Assembly (NCBI RefSeq): GCF_024181285.1
Contig: NZ_CP051201.1
Span: forward strand, 310,001-374,000
Length of the DNA stretch: 64,000 bases
Origin: Treponema sp. OMZ 790
GTDB lineage: Bacteria; Spirochaetota; Spirochaetia; Treponematales; Treponemataceae
Reading direction: 5' to 3'
Every line of letters begins with the position of its first letter. The stretch's first letter is position 1. The notes beneath the pieces are model-generated. The model saw only the letters and a program-made list of their open reading frames with translations, searched no databases and had not been told where the DNA came from. The position numbers and the translations under genes are program-made. Positions 49,742-58,859 of this stretch are shown one piece after another.

Positions 49742-50662
49742 ATGAAAAAAAGAACTTCATTTTTAATTTGGTTTTTTGTTTTAATTATCTTGGGCGGTTC
49801 GGCCTTTTTTTTCGGATGGATGCAGTTTTCCGTGCCGGCCGGCTCTTACGGAGTGATGCTTTCAAAATCGGGAGGCTATCACGATAAGCTCATCGTTCCC
49901 GGCGAATTTATGTGGAGATGGGAAAGGCTGGTTCCCACAAATTCAAAAATTCTTACCTTTAATTTAAAGCCCCAAGAAATCGAATATAAAACTGAAGGCG
50001 TACTTCCTTCCGCAGATAAATTCGGTTTAATAATGGAACAAAAAAGCGATTTCCGCTGGAAGTTTGCTTTAAAAGTTTCGGCTGCTGCAAAGCCTGAAAG
50101 TCTCATAGGTCTCGTCAAAAATGCTTCAATAAAAACTCAAAGCGATTTGGACGATTTTATAAGAACTAGAGTTGAGGAAGCCGCACAAAAATCGGCAAAC
50201 GGATTTATCGAGTATTTTTTATCGAATACTGAAGAGTATGAAAAGCTGAAATTTCAATATTCTGCCTTTAACGAAAAAATTGCTTCCGATATAAAAACGG
50301 CTTTGAATAACGAAATTGAAATTGTTTCGGTTGAGCTTTCTTCCGATTTTCTTATTCCCGATTTAAAATTATATATGACAATAAGGGATGTTTATTCGGA
50401 ATATGAAAAAGCAAAGAGTAAGGTTTTCACTGAACTTATGGTTGAAGAAGGTAAGACTGCCGCCGCTTCAAAATTCCGCATGAACGATATGAAAGAGTGG
50501 GGAGAGCTTTTAAAGCAATATCCCCAGCTTATCGATTTTTTGGCTGTAGCAAGAAGCGATGCGAGCGAAACCCTCAAGGCCTTGCGGGAGCTTAAAGCTA
50601 AGATTAACGGTGCTCAAGCCGGCGGCAATCAAGCCGGCGGTACTCAAGGCAGCGGGCAATAG
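49742..50662 (+). CDS. Membrane-anchored SPFH/band 7-like protein
   Basis: A 306-aa protein with one N-terminal membrane helix (FLIWFFVLIILGGSAFFFGWM) and an SPFH-like region (VPAGSYGVMLSKSGGYHDKLIVPGEFMWRWERLVPTN near 30-65), followed by a helical region (about 120-285) and a Gly/Gln-rich tail of NGAQAGGNQAGGTQGSGQ type. Assignment to SPFH is by general pattern and is moderate. The start lacks a ribosome site and lies 7 nt after an extended -10 box. It is followed after 8 nt by the UDG gene, probably in one transcript. Confidence 0.7.
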   Translation: MKKRTSFLIWFFVLIILGGSAFFFGWMQFSVPAGSYGVMLSKSGGYHDKLIVPGEFMWRWERLVPTNSKILTFNLKPQEIEYKTEGVLPSADKFGLIMEQKSDFRWKFALKVSAAAKPESLIGLVKNASIKTQSDLDDFIRTRVEEAAQKSANGFIEYFLSNTEEYEKLKFQYSAFNEKIASDIKTALNNEIEIVSVELSSDFLIPDLKLYMTIRDVYSEYEKAKSKVFTELMVEEGKTAAASKFRMNDMKEWGELLKQYPQLIDFLAVARSDASETLKALRELKAKINGAQAGGNQAGGTQGSGQ

Positions 50663-50670
50663 TTTTACCG

Positions 50671-51459
50671 ATGAAAGCCGAAGAAAAAAAAATACTATAC
50701 ACATTTTTCCGCACAGCCTCGGAATGTCTATCGGGTTTTAAAACCGATGAAGAGTATCCCGATTTTAGCGATGACTCTATTTCGGTAAATCCGGAGTCAA
50801 GAAATGCCGCTATTGCCGATATGGATATAGCAGACAGTGCAAAAAATCTTTTGCCCAATTTCGAGAACGGATTTGAAAGTCTTGAAAAGGTCTATGCCCG
50901 GATTGCTTCCTGCAAGGCTTGCCGTCTGTGCGAGAGGCGGCATAATATTGTCGCAGGCGAGGGGCCGCGGGAGTTTTCCAATACTGAAGGTAGGATAGAT
51001 GTAATGGTCATAGGCGAGGGACCGGGAGCCGATGAGGATGCTCAAGGCCGCCCCTTTGTCGGCAAGGCCGGGCAGCTATTGGACAAGATGCTTGCCGCCA
51101 TCGAATTGTTTCGAACTCATAATTGCTATATCACAAACGTGGTAAAATGCAGGCCGCCCAATAACCGAGACCCCTTACCGGATGAAACGGCTGCATGCAG
51201 AAATTATTTAAATGCTCAAATTACCTTGATAAGACCTAAGGCTATTCTTGTGGTCGGACGGGTGGCTCTTCAAAACCTCTTGGAAACTCAAGAAGGCATA
51301 GGCAAGATGCACGGCAAGTTTTTTGAATATCAAAACATTCCTCTCATGGCGACCTATCACCCAAGCGCCCTCTTGCGGGATGTCAATTTAAAACGGCCTG
51401 CATGGGAGGACTTAAAACTCTTCCGTGCCCGCCTCAACGAATTGCTTGAGAAAAACTAG
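50671..51459 (+). CDS. Family 4-type uracil-DNA glycosylase
   Basis: A 262-aa DNA repair glycosylase of the iron-sulphur UDG group. After an 80-residue acidic extension come the cluster Cys pair CKACRLC (near 86-92), the active-site loop VIGEGPGADEDAQGRPFVGKAG near 115-137, the third Cys in TNVVKCRPPNNR near 157 and the late YHPSALLRD loop near 230. It removes uracil from DNA in the cytoplasm. It is followed by priA, a natural repair/replication neighbour. Confidence 0.92.
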   Translation: MKAEEKKILYTFFRTASECLSGFKTDEEYPDFSDDSISVNPESRNAAIADMDIADSAKNLLPNFENGFESLEKVYARIASCKACRLCERRHNIVAGEGPREFSNTEGRIDVMVIGEGPGADEDAQGRPFVGKAGQLLDKMLAAIELFRTHNCYITNVVKCRPPNNRDPLPDETAACRNYLNAQITLIRPKAILVVGRVALQNLLETQEGIGKMHGKFFEYQNIPLMATYHPSALLRDVNLKRPAWEDLKLFRARLNELLEKN

Positions 51460-51469
51460 GGGGGTATCT

Positions 51470-53452
51470 ATGGCAAAATGGCTGACCCTAAGTTTTAATC
51501 TTCCTCTCTATCAAAACTTTACCTATAAAAATATAGAAGAAACAAGCGAAAGCCTTGTGGGGAAAAGGGCCTCCGTTCAGCTTGGCTCAAGAAATTTGAT
51601 AGGCTTTATAATAGAAGAATCCGATACCTTTCCTAAAGATAGTCCTGTGGGAGAGGATAAGATAAAGCCGATTAAACGCGTTGTCGATAAGGAAAATATT
51701 TTCGGGCAGGCAGAGATAGAACTTGCCTCCTGGATTTCGCACTTTTATATTTGCAGCTTCGGCGAAGCTCTCTCTGCAATTCTTCCCTCAGGCAAAAGGG
51801 AAGTCTCTTTCGAAAATTTAAAATGGGGCAGCGAAGTTGAAGATAAGACCTTTACCCTCTCCGATGAGCAAAAAACCGCTGTCGAAAAAATCGTAAACTC
51901 AAACAAGAAAGAATTATTTTATTTATACGGCTTAACCGGTTCAGGGAAGACGGAAGTTTTTTTAAGGGCCGCCGAAAAGATAATCGCGGGAGGAAAGGCC
52001 GTCATCTACCTTGTTCCCGAAATAGGGCTTACCCATCAGGTTATAAGTGCGGCCGTAAAACGCTTCGGCACTCAGGCGGCTGTTTTGCACTCAGGCCTTA
52101 CGGGAAGTGAAAGGCTCAACCAATGGATGAGGATAAGACGGGGGGAAGCCCTTATGATTGTCGGGGCGAGAAGCGCCGTCTTTGCTCCTGCCGAAAAAAT
52201 AGGCCTTATCATAATCGATGAGGAGCATGATGCTTCTTATAAGTCGGGCTCGGTACCGCGCTATCACGCCCGCCAGACTGCCATGTACTTGGCCGGCAAA
52301 CACAACTGCCCCGTGGTGATGGGCTCTGCGACTCCCTCGCTTGAAGCGTGGAACATGATTCAAAACAAAAAGATTACCCTTCTTTCCCTTTCAAAAAGAC
52401 TTGCAGGCGGAAGCCTCCCTCAGATCGAAATAGAAAATATTTCCGGGCTTAAAGGGGCTTTGAGCGAAAGGCTTATAAGCGAAATACGCAAAACCAAAAA
52501 TGAAGGAAAGCAAACCATCCTCTTTTTGAATAGGCGGGGCTTTTCCCATATTTTCAGGTGCCGCTCCTGCGGCTATGAGATGCTTTGCAAAAACTGTTCC
52601 GTGCCGATGACCTTTCATAAAGCCGAAAACGTAATGAAGTGCCATTATTGTGGAATGCAGGCAAGGTCTCCGTCCCTGTGCCCGGAGTGTAATTCCCTCG
52701 ACATAGGCTATGCAGGGGTCGGTACGGAATTTATCGAAGAAGAAGTTTCCCGTGCCTTTCCCGACTGTACTGTTGCGAGGGTGGACACGGATACGGTTTC
52801 TAAAAAAAACAGTCTTGAAAACCGCTTAAAAGATTTTAAGGAAGGAAGAATAGACATCCTCCTCGGAACGCAGATGATAGCAAAGGGCTTGAATTTTCCG
52901 AAAGTCAGACTTGTCGGAATTATCCTTGCAGACACAGGGCTTCAAATGCCGGACTTTAGATCTGCCGAAAGAAGCTTTGCCCTCATCACTCAGGCAGCAG
53001 GAAGGGCGGGGCGTTTCAGCGAGGACGGCCTCGTTATTATTCAAACCCTAAAACCCAATCATCCTTCGATTGTTTGTGCAAAAAACCACGAGTACGAAAA
53101 GTTTTACGAGTATGAACTCGGTCAAAGAAGGCTCTTGGATTTTCCGCCCTTTAAACGCCTCATCCGCTTGGTCTTTAGAAGCAAGGACTTAAAAAAAGCC
53201 GAGCTCGCCGCAGAGGGCGCTGTAAACATTCTAAAATATATCCTCTCCTCACAAAACAAAGATGAGGCCGAAATAATGGGGCCTTCCGAATGTGTCCTAT
53301 CGATGATAGCAGGAAACCACCGCCAACAGGTTCTGCTCCGCTCTTCCAATTTCCCCCTAATCCAAAATGCAGCCTCCCGCTTTGTAAAAGAATATAAGCC
53401 TATGACCGGTATCTACATCGAAGTCGACACCGATCCTTTGAATCTTATGTAA
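51470..53452 (+). CDS. priA: Primosomal protein N' (replication restart helicase)
   Basis: A 660-aa PriA from ATG 51470 (AGGGGGG 6 nt upstream). An N-terminal 3'-DNA-binding domain (about 1-110), Walker A GLTGSGKTEVF near 160, DEEHD box near 253, eight zinc-binding Cys (CRSCGYEMLCKNC, then CHYCGMQ and CPEC, near 365-410) and helicase C-motifs (GTQMIAKGLNFP near 467, QAAGRAGRF near 507). It reloads the replisome at stalled forks. A reading from 51425 would overlap the UDG gene and lacks a ribosome site. Confidence 0.97.
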   Translation: MAKWLTLSFNLPLYQNFTYKNIEETSESLVGKRASVQLGSRNLIGFIIEESDTFPKDSPVGEDKIKPIKRVVDKENIFGQAEIELASWISHFYICSFGEALSAILPSGKREVSFENLKWGSEVEDKTFTLSDEQKTAVEKIVNSNKKELFYLYGLTGSGKTEVFLRAAEKIIAGGKAVIYLVPEIGLTHQVISAAVKRFGTQAAVLHSGLTGSERLNQWMRIRRGEALMIVGARSAVFAPAEKIGLIIIDEEHDASYKSGSVPRYHARQTAMYLAGKHNCPVVMGSATPSLEAWNMIQNKKITLLSLSKRLAGGSLPQIEIENISGLKGALSERLISEIRKTKNEGKQTILFLNRRGFSHIFRCRSCGYEMLCKNCSVPMTFHKAENVMKCHYCGMQARSPSLCPECNSLDIGYAGVGTEFIEEEVSRAFPDCTVARVDTDTVSKKNSLENRLKDFKEGRIDILLGTQMIAKGLNFPKVRLVGIILADTGLQMPDFRSAERSFALITQAAGRAGRFSEDGLVIIQTLKPNHPSIVCAKNHEYEKFYEYELGQRRLLDFPPFKRLIRLVFRSKDLKKAELAAEGAVNILKYILSSQNKDEAEIMGPSECVLSMIAGNHRQQVLLRSSNFPLIQNAASRFVKEYKPMTGIYIEVDTDPLNLM

Positions 53453-53463
53453 GGTTGAAGGAA

Positions 53464-53492
53464 TGGAAAAAAAAATAAAACTATGCTATTAT
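53464..53492 (+). promoter_or_regulatory. Possible promoter of the ART triplet
   Basis: TGGAAA (53464-53469), 17 bp, TATTAT (53487-53492), then 9 nt to ATG 53502. A leaderless or near-leaderless mRNA is implied. The -35 is imperfect. Confidence 0.5.
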
Positions 53493-53501
53493 ATGTGTAT
53501 A

Positions 53502-53732
53502 ATGGATAAGGTAACGGATAAAAATAAACTTGAATTCGCAATTTTTTGTATAGAGAATATTGCTATTAAACTAAAGAAGGACGGCAGCGAGGTATATTCA
53601 GCCCTCGCAGAAAAAAGCAGCCTGTTGTTTGATTATATCTTATCGAATTACGACATGTTTCATACTCAGGACAAGGATTATATCGTAAATGATATTCTTG
53701 AAGCTGCAAAAGAAGAAGGCATCAAAATATGA
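53502..53732 (+). CDS. DUF3791-type small protein, candidate antitoxin 1
   Basis: A 76-aa helical protein: LEFAIFCIENIAIKLKKDG, then DYILSNYDMFHTQDKDYIVNDILE, matching the DUF3791 pattern. An upstream in-frame ATG at 53463 has its ribosome site too close and lies at the -35 box, so 53502 is preferred. Its last 4 nt overlap the start of the ART-fold gene (ATGA). DUF3791 proteins commonly accompany DUF3990 proteins. A protective role is inferred from position only. Confidence 0.75.
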   Translation: MDKVTDKNKLEFAIFCIENIAIKLKKDGSEVYSALAEKSSLLFDYILSNYDMFHTQDKDYIVNDILEAAKEEGIKI

Positions 53733-54202
53733 TTTTATACCATGGATCAAATCTTGAAATTATTAAGCCCGATATTCTCCATTCAAGAGACCGTGTAGAT
53801 TTCGGCCAAGGTTTTTATTTAACGCCTCATTACGAACAGGCTAAAAAATGGTGTCAAAAGTTTATAACCCTTAAGAAGGAAGGAGTAGTTTCACGCTATG
53901 AATTTGATACTGCTGCATATAAAGAATGTAAGGTTTTAAAATTTGATTATTATGATGAAAAATGGCTTGATTTTATTGTCAGCTGCCGTACAGGTAAAAA
54001 AGCAGCCGGTTACGACATAATTGAAGGCGGTGTCGCAAACGATAAAGTTTTTAATACCATTGAACTTTTTTTGTCCGATTTAATCGATAAAAAGGAAGTT
54101 ATAAAAAGACTTAAATATGAAAAACCTAATTGGCAGATTTGCTTAAAAAAACAGCATGTTATTGATAGTTACTTAAAATTTAGCGGGAGTGAAAAACTAT
54201 GA
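53729..54202 (+). CDS. DUF3990-type ADP-ribosyltransferase-fold protein, candidate toxin
   Basis: A 157-aa protein of the DUF3990 type. YHGSN with His5 and DFGQGFYLT with Tyr30 fit the H and Y of the H-Y-(E/Q) triad of PARP/Tpt1-like ADP-ribosyltransferases; Gln136 in NWQICLKK or Glu112 is the third candidate. GYDIIEGGVAND near 94-105 is a family landmark. It overlaps both neighbours by 4 nt (ATGA twice), so all three proteins should be made in fixed ratio. Target, and toxicity itself, are unknown. Confidence 0.78.
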   Translation: MILYHGSNLEIIKPDILHSRDRVDFGQGFYLTPHYEQAKKWCQKFITLKKEGVVSRYEFDTAAYKECKVLKFDYYDEKWLDFIVSCRTGKKAAGYDIIEGGVANDKVFNTIELFLSDLIDKKEVIKRLKYEKPNWQICLKKQHVIDSYLKFSGSEKL

Positions 54203-54396
54203 CGGCAAATCCTATTTTATTACAAAAAAAATATGCACGTATTGTTGCCCTCTATGCCGAAAGGACAGGGTTGAGCCTTTCTTCATCTCTTAAAAAATTT
54301 TATCACTCTATTGTATATAAATTAATGTCGCAAGGAATTTCGGATATGCACTGCATGAGCGATGATTATCTTGTAGAAGAATTATTAAGCGAGTAA
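54199..54396 (+). CDS. DUF3791-like small protein, candidate antitoxin 2
   Basis: A 65-aa helical protein: KKYARIVALYAERTGLSLSSSLKKFYHSIVYKLMSQGISDMHCMSDDYLVEELL. It resembles the second type of DUF3791 partner that follows DUF3990 genes. Start overlaps the ART gene stop by 4 nt. The next promoter begins 2 nt after its stop. Confidence 0.72.
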   Translation: MTANPILLQKKYARIVALYAERTGLSLSSSLKKFYHSIVYKLMSQGISDMHCMSDDYLVEELLSE

Positions 54397-54397
54397 A

Positions 54398-54426
54398 TTG
54401 TCAACTTTGTATTTTTCTGTTATACT
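54398..54426 (+). promoter_or_regulatory. Leaderless-type promoter of AAA/PD-(D/E)XK gene 2
   Basis: TTGTCA (54398-54403), 17 bp, TATACT (54421-54426), 6 nt, ATG 54433. No ribosome site. Same geometry as the paralogue at 29626. Confidence 0.8.
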
Positions 54427-54432
54427 ATATTT

Positions 54433-56043
54433 ATGAATACACGAAAAATGCCTATCGGCGTTCAAAGTTTTGAAGACTTAAGATCAAAGGATTTTGTCTA
54501 CATAGATAAAACAGAATCGATTTGGAAATTGGTTCACGGAAGTAAGGTGCATTTTTTAAGCCGGCCGCGACGCTTCGGGAAAAGTCTTTTGCTTTCGACT
54601 TTAAAGGCCTACTTTCTCGGTCAAAAAGAACTCTTTAAGGGCTTGGCCATTGAAAAGCTTGAAGAGGGTGAAAAGGAAAAAAGAGAAATCTGGCAGCATT
54701 ATCCCATGCTCTACATGGATTTTAATCTTTCAAAATACGAAACAAGGGAAGACTTGGAAAGCCTTTTAAATTATCATCTGTGCAACTGGGAAGAAGTTTA
54801 CGGAAGTAAGGATTCGGAACAAACTTTTAGTGAACGCTTTGCAGGCCTTATCCTCCGGACCTATGAAAAAACAGGTAAGCAGGCTGTTATACTGATAGAT
54901 GAATACGATAAACCTCTCCTTCAAACAATGTGGAAGGATGAAGACCTAAACGAAACCTACCGCACAATACTGAAAGGCTTCTACGGCGTTATTAAAAGTT
55001 CCGATCAATATGTCCGCTTTGCCTTTTTAACGGGAGTTACAAAGTTCAGTAAGGTAAGCATATTCAGCGATTTAAACAATTTGAGGGATTTAAGTCTCCT
55101 GTCCGATTATTCTGCAATCTGCGGCATTTCCCAAGAAGAACTTGAAGCAGGCTTCCGCCCTGAAATTGAAGCCCTCGCAGAAAAAAATAACTTGAGTTAT
55201 GAGGAAACTCTCACAAAATTAAAACAAAGATATGACGGCTATAAATTTTCTGAAGACGGAAAAAATATGTATAATCCTTTTAGCTTGTTAAATGTTTTTG
55301 CCGCCGGAAAAATGCGGGACTATTGGTTTGCAACGGGGACTCCTACTTTTTTGGTGGACTACTTAAAAAAAGCTTATTATAATATTCCCGACCTTGACGG
55401 AAACGTAAAAATGAACGAGGCCGGCTTAGAAACTTATAGGGCCGAGACCTTAAATCCCTTACCTATTTTATTTCAATCGGGATATTTGACCATTAAGGAC
55501 TATGATAGTGACTTTGAACTTTACCGGTTGGGCTTTCCCAATGATGAGGTGCGCTACGGCTTTTTGGATAATTTACTGCCTGCCTATACTTCAATTACTT
55601 ACGATAAGACAGGCTTCTCGGTTATGGAGTTTACCAAGGCTGTAAGGGAAGGAGATGTAGACGGCTTTATGCAAAAGATGAAGGGGATAATTTCAGGTAT
55701 TCCCTATGATAACTTAACCGAAAAAGATCTAGCCCTCCGTGAGCAAAACTATCAGACTGCCGTTTATCTTATCTTCGCTCTTATGAACCAATTTGTGCAT
55801 ACTGAAGTTCATTGTGCAACAGGCAGAGCCGATTGCATTGTCGAATTAAAGGACAAGGTTTATATCTTCGAGTTTAAGCTTGCATCAAACGGAACAGCTG
55901 AAGATGCCCTACAACAAATCAAAGAGAAAAGCTATGCCGGCAAGTATTTAGGAAGCGATAAAAAAATAATAGCTGTTGGTTCAAGTTTTGATGAAGAAAA
56001 AAGAACAATCAAGGATTGGGTAATCGATCATTTGTATAACTAG
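54433..56043 (+). CDS. AAA-ATPase-like / PD-(D/E)XK nuclease-like protein, paralogue 2
   Basis: A 536-aa protein, very similar to that at 29626 along its whole length ([15 protein letters not shown] near 43, [12 protein letters not shown] near 155, [19 protein letters not shown] near 468). The main differences are in residues 90-120, 270-295 and the C-terminal 20. Walker A-like, Walker B and E-x-K residues are intact. It follows the ART triplet but has its own leaderless promoter. Confidence 0.88.
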   Translation: MNTRKMPIGVQSFEDLRSKDFVYIDKTESIWKLVHGSKVHFLSRPRRFGKSLLLSTLKAYFLGQKELFKGLAIEKLEEGEKEKREIWQHYPMLYMDFNLSKYETREDLESLLNYHLCNWEEVYGSKDSEQTFSERFAGLILRTYEKTGKQAVILIDEYDKPLLQTMWKDEDLNETYRTILKGFYGVIKSSDQYVRFAFLTGVTKFSKVSIFSDLNNLRDLSLLSDYSAICGISQEELEAGFRPEIEALAEKNNLSYEETLTKLKQRYDGYKFSEDGKNMYNPFSLLNVFAAGKMRDYWFATGTPTFLVDYLKKAYYNIPDLDGNVKMNEAGLETYRAETLNPLPILFQSGYLTIKDYDSDFELYRLGFPNDEVRYGFLDNLLPAYTSITYDKTGFSVMEFTKAVREGDVDGFMQKMKGIISGIPYDNLTEKDLALREQNYQTAVYLIFALMNQFVHTEVHCATGRADCIVELKDKVYIFEFKLASNGTAEDALQQIKEKSYAGKYLGSDKKIIAVGSSFDEEKRTIKDWVIDHLYN

Positions 56044-56072
56044 TATACATTTTCCTTAAAAAGTGTTATACT
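56044..56072 (+). promoter_or_regulatory. prfA promoter
   Basis: TATACA (56044-56049), 17 bp, TATACT (56067-56072); then AAGGAA 6 nt before ATG 56097. Confidence 0.65.
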
Positions 56073-56096
56073 CGCTCTTTAATACAAGGAATTTTT

Positions 56097-57182
56097 ATGA
56101 AAGAACGATTGGATAATTTAAGAAAGAGGCTTGTTGAAGTCGAAAAAGAAGTCGAAGACCCTAACCTTATCAAAGATGTTGCAAAATATAAAGAAACCAT
56201 GAGGGAGCATTCCTATCTTTCAAAGTTGATGGAAGAATACGATAACTATCTTTCCATCGAGAAGCAGATAGATGATTCCAAGCTCCTCATTCAAGAAGAA
56301 AGCGATCCCGAACTCAAAGAGATGGCGAGGGAAGAACTTCACTCTCTTGAAGCCGCCTTTGAAAAAAGCGAGGCCGATTTAAAAATGCTCCTAATTCCGC
56401 CGGATCCTCTGGAAGAAAAAAATATTATCATGGAAATAAGGGGCGGTACAGGAGGCGAGGAAGCTGCCCTCTTTGCGGCCGATCTTTTTAGAATGTACAC
56501 CCACTATGCCGAAATGAAAAACTGGAAGTACGAGATTTTGTCCTTAAACGAAACCGAGCTCGGCGGCTACAAGGAAATTACCTTTTCCATTTCGGGAAAG
56601 TATGTTTACGGAAGCCTCCGATACGAGTCGGGTGTTCACCGCGTTCAGCGTGTTCCCGAAACTGAAGGTTCCGGCCGCATTCACACAAGTGCCGTAACCG
56701 TTGCGGTTTTGCCCGAAGCCGAAGAAACCGAAATCGAAATCAATCAAGAAGATTTGCGTATCGATGTTATGCGTGCAGGAGGCCCGGGCGGTCAGTGTGT
56801 TAATACTACAGACTCTGCAGTCCGCATTACCCACATACCCACCGGCCTTGTAGTTATTTGTCAGGATGAAAAAAGCCAGATTAAAAATAAGGCAAAGGCC
56901 ATGCGCGTTTTGCGAAGCCGTCTTTATGATTTGGAAGAAAGTAAAAAGCAGGCAGAGCGGGCTCAAAACAGAAAAAGTCAGGTCGGCTCAGGCGACCGCT
57001 CCGAGCGCATACGTACCTACAACTTTCCGCAAAACCGCGTAACCGACCACCGCATCAACCTAACCCTTTACAAATTGGATGCGGTTATGCAGGGAACCCT
57101 CGACGAGATGATTGATGCCCTTTGTATCGCCGCCCGCGAAGAAATGATGAAGGCTGCAGATTATCACTTAGAGCATAAATAA
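56097..57182 (+). CDS. prfA: Peptide chain release factor 1
   Basis: A 361-aa class I release factor recognising UAA and UAG. Peptidyl-tRNA hydrolysis motif [16 protein letters not shown] near residues 228-243 (GGQ) and the anticodon-like PxT tripeptide PET in [14 protein letters not shown] near 185-190, which marks RF1 rather than RF2 (SPF). Full length. Followed after 6 nt by prmC, which methylates the GGQ Gln. Confidence 0.97.
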   Translation: MKERLDNLRKRLVEVEKEVEDPNLIKDVAKYKETMREHSYLSKLMEEYDNYLSIEKQIDDSKLLIQEESDPELKEMAREELHSLEAAFEKSEADLKMLLIPPDPLEEKNIIMEIRGGTGGEEAALFAADLFRMYTHYAEMKNWKYEILSLNETELGGYKEITFSISGKYVYGSLRYESGVHRVQRVPETEGSGRIHTSAVTVAVLPEAEETEIEINQEDLRIDVMRAGGPGGQCVNTTDSAVRITHIPTGLVVICQDEKSQIKNKAKAMRVLRSRLYDLEESKKQAERAQNRKSQVGSGDRSERIRTYNFPQNRVTDHRINLTLYKLDAVMQGTLDEMIDALCIAAREEMMKAADYHLEHK

Positions 57183-57188
57183 GGTTTA

Positions 57189-58139
57189 ATGCTTTTTTTT
57201 ACGATAAGGGAAGCCCGTCTTTTTGCAGCCGATTCCTTTCTTTCGTCTCACCTTTTAACAAGGAACGAATACGGAAGGAATGCTGCCCTCTTTGATGCCG
57301 ATATTTTAATAGCCCATGTCCTAAAAAAAGAACGCTCTTGGATCTTGTCCCATTCCGATTTAGATTTTTCACCCTACAAAAAAGAGTTTGATGCCCTCGT
57401 AAAAAGAAGAAGTGCAGGGCTCCCCATCGCCTATCTAATCGGCAAGAAGGATTTTTTTGCAAGGAGCTTTTATGTAAATGAAGATGTGCTAATCCCCAAG
57501 CCCGATACCGAAACCTTGGTAGAACAGGCCCTAAATTTTGCTATGGAAAGGTTTAAAAAAAATGAACCGCTCTTTGTTTTGGATATTTGCACGGGCTCAG
57601 GCTGCATAGGAATTTCCCTTGCAGCGGAGCTTTATGAGGGTTTAAATAAACCGCAGAGGGTGCAAACTTATTTTGATGAAAACTTTTTTTTGGTTCTTGC
57701 GGATATTTCGGAAGGGGCTTTAGAGGTTTGTAAAAAGAATATAGATTCTCTTTTGCCTGCCGCTCTTTATAAAAAGGCTCTTGCAGTAAAAGCCGACCTC
57801 CGCCTTGACTTTCCCCGTGTTCCTGATTCAAAACGAAACTATGATTTGATAACGGCCAACCCGCCCTATGTTCCGTCAAAACTTACTGAAAGCCTTTTAG
57901 AGGACGGCCGCTCGGAACCCCGCCTTGCTCTTGACGGAGGGGATGACGGACTAGAGCTGATTCCGCCCTTGGCTCAAAACTCTTATTCGTTCTTAAACGC
58001 AAGCGGAAAACTCTTCGTTGAAGTAGGGGAGTACCACGCCTCCCAAGCCTCCGAGATTTTTAAGAGTACCGGTTTTTCTCACATTCAAATCCATAAAGAT
58101 CTTGCAGGAAGCGACCGAGTCATAGAGTGCACAAAGTGA
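57189..58139 (+). CDS. prmC: Release factor glutamine methyltransferase
   Basis: A 316-aa HemK/PrmC that methylates the Gln of the GGQ motif of RF1/RF2. SAM site LDICTGSGCIGISLA near 132-146 and the catalytic NPPY at about 220-223 (TANPPYVPSK). An N-terminal helical domain is present. AAGG lies 3 nt before the ATG, in the 6-nt gap after prfA, giving the usual prfA-prmC pair. Confidence 0.96.
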   Translation: MLFFTIREARLFAADSFLSSHLLTRNEYGRNAALFDADILIAHVLKKERSWILSHSDLDFSPYKKEFDALVKRRSAGLPIAYLIGKKDFFARSFYVNEDVLIPKPDTETLVEQALNFAMERFKKNEPLFVLDICTGSGCIGISLAAELYEGLNKPQRVQTYFDENFFLVLADISEGALEVCKKNIDSLLPAALYKKALAVKADLRLDFPRVPDSKRNYDLITANPPYVPSKLTESLLEDGRSEPRLALDGGDDGLELIPPLAQNSYSFLNASGKLFVEVGEYHASQASEIFKSTGFSHIQIHKDLAGSDRVIECTK

Positions 58140-58141
58140 AA

Positions 58142-58693
58142 CTAAAATTTTGTGTTTAAGTATTGGGCTATTATTTCATCGATAAATTCGGGATAGGTTT
58201 TATTTACCGATGAAATATCTCCTATATCCATTTTTCTATATTTTTCGAATTCATAAAAAGAGTGCAGAATTTTATCATTATTCTCTTCCTTTAAAGCTAC
58301 CGGAATTATTTTTTCGTTTCGGCAATGATGCAGGGCATAATCCGATAATATCTTTGACAAGTCTTCGTCGGTTTTGTTTTTTATATCGGTGTAAAAGGAA
58401 TAATATCTATTCAAATTTTTAGAAACAAAGTGATCCGTAAATATGTGGAAGTCCACTCCTTTTAAAAATGAAGGCGGAGCATAACTATGCTTTTTAATAA
58501 AGTTTTCAAATAATTTTGAGCTATATCCGGCTCCTTTTTGTATAAAATGACTTTTATAGTATTCTTCTTTTTTGCTTAAATCGTATAGATCCGGATATAT
58601 CGCTCCATAATAAAAATAGTCTTTTTCCTCAATGTCATTTGTTTTTTCGAGATATATTTTTGAAATAAGTATGTGCGAAATCTTATCCGGCAT
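58142..58693 (-). CDS. Hypothetical protein, weak zinc phospholipase C-like pattern
   Basis: A 183-aa protein. The start MPDKISHILISKIYLE, then FYYGAIYPDLYD near 27-38, DFHIFTDHFV near 80-90 and YALHHCRNE near 118-126 resemble the spaced His and Asp ligands of the zinc-dependent phospholipase C/S1-P1 nuclease fold, but the match is weak. No signal peptide. AAAGGA lies 8 nt before the ATG. It converges on prmC with a 2-bp gap. Confidence 0.6.
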   Translation of the reverse strand: MPDKISHILISKIYLEKTNDIEEKDYFYYGAIYPDLYDLSKKEEYYKSHFIQKGAGYSSKLFENFIKKHSYAPPSFLKGVDFHIFTDHFVSKNLNRYYSFYTDIKNKTDEDLSKILSDYALHHCRNEKIIPVALKEENNDKILHSFYEFEKYRKMDIGDISSVNKTYPEFIDEIIAQYLNTKF

Positions 58694-58775
58694 CTTTTTG
58701 TCCTTTCTTTATGTTAACTGATTTCCGGCATAAAAGCAAGCCGAGTTTCCCCTTATAAAAGTTTAAAAAATATGA

Positions 58776-58826
58776 TATAATGCGATAATGAGTAATTTGT
58801 AATTGTCATTACCCATTACAAATTAC
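58776..58826 (+). promoter_or_regulatory. -10 box and hairpin in the leader of AAA/PD-(D/E)XK gene 3
   Basis: TATAAT at 58776-58781, then a perfect 12-bp hairpin: 58792-58803 with 58815-58826. A GGGGGAGGG ribosome site follows at about 58848. This paralogue therefore has a leader and a ribosome site, unlike the other two. Confidence 0.6.
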
Positions 58827-58859
58827 CGACTACATATTAGTTCCGGGGGAGGGTAGAAA

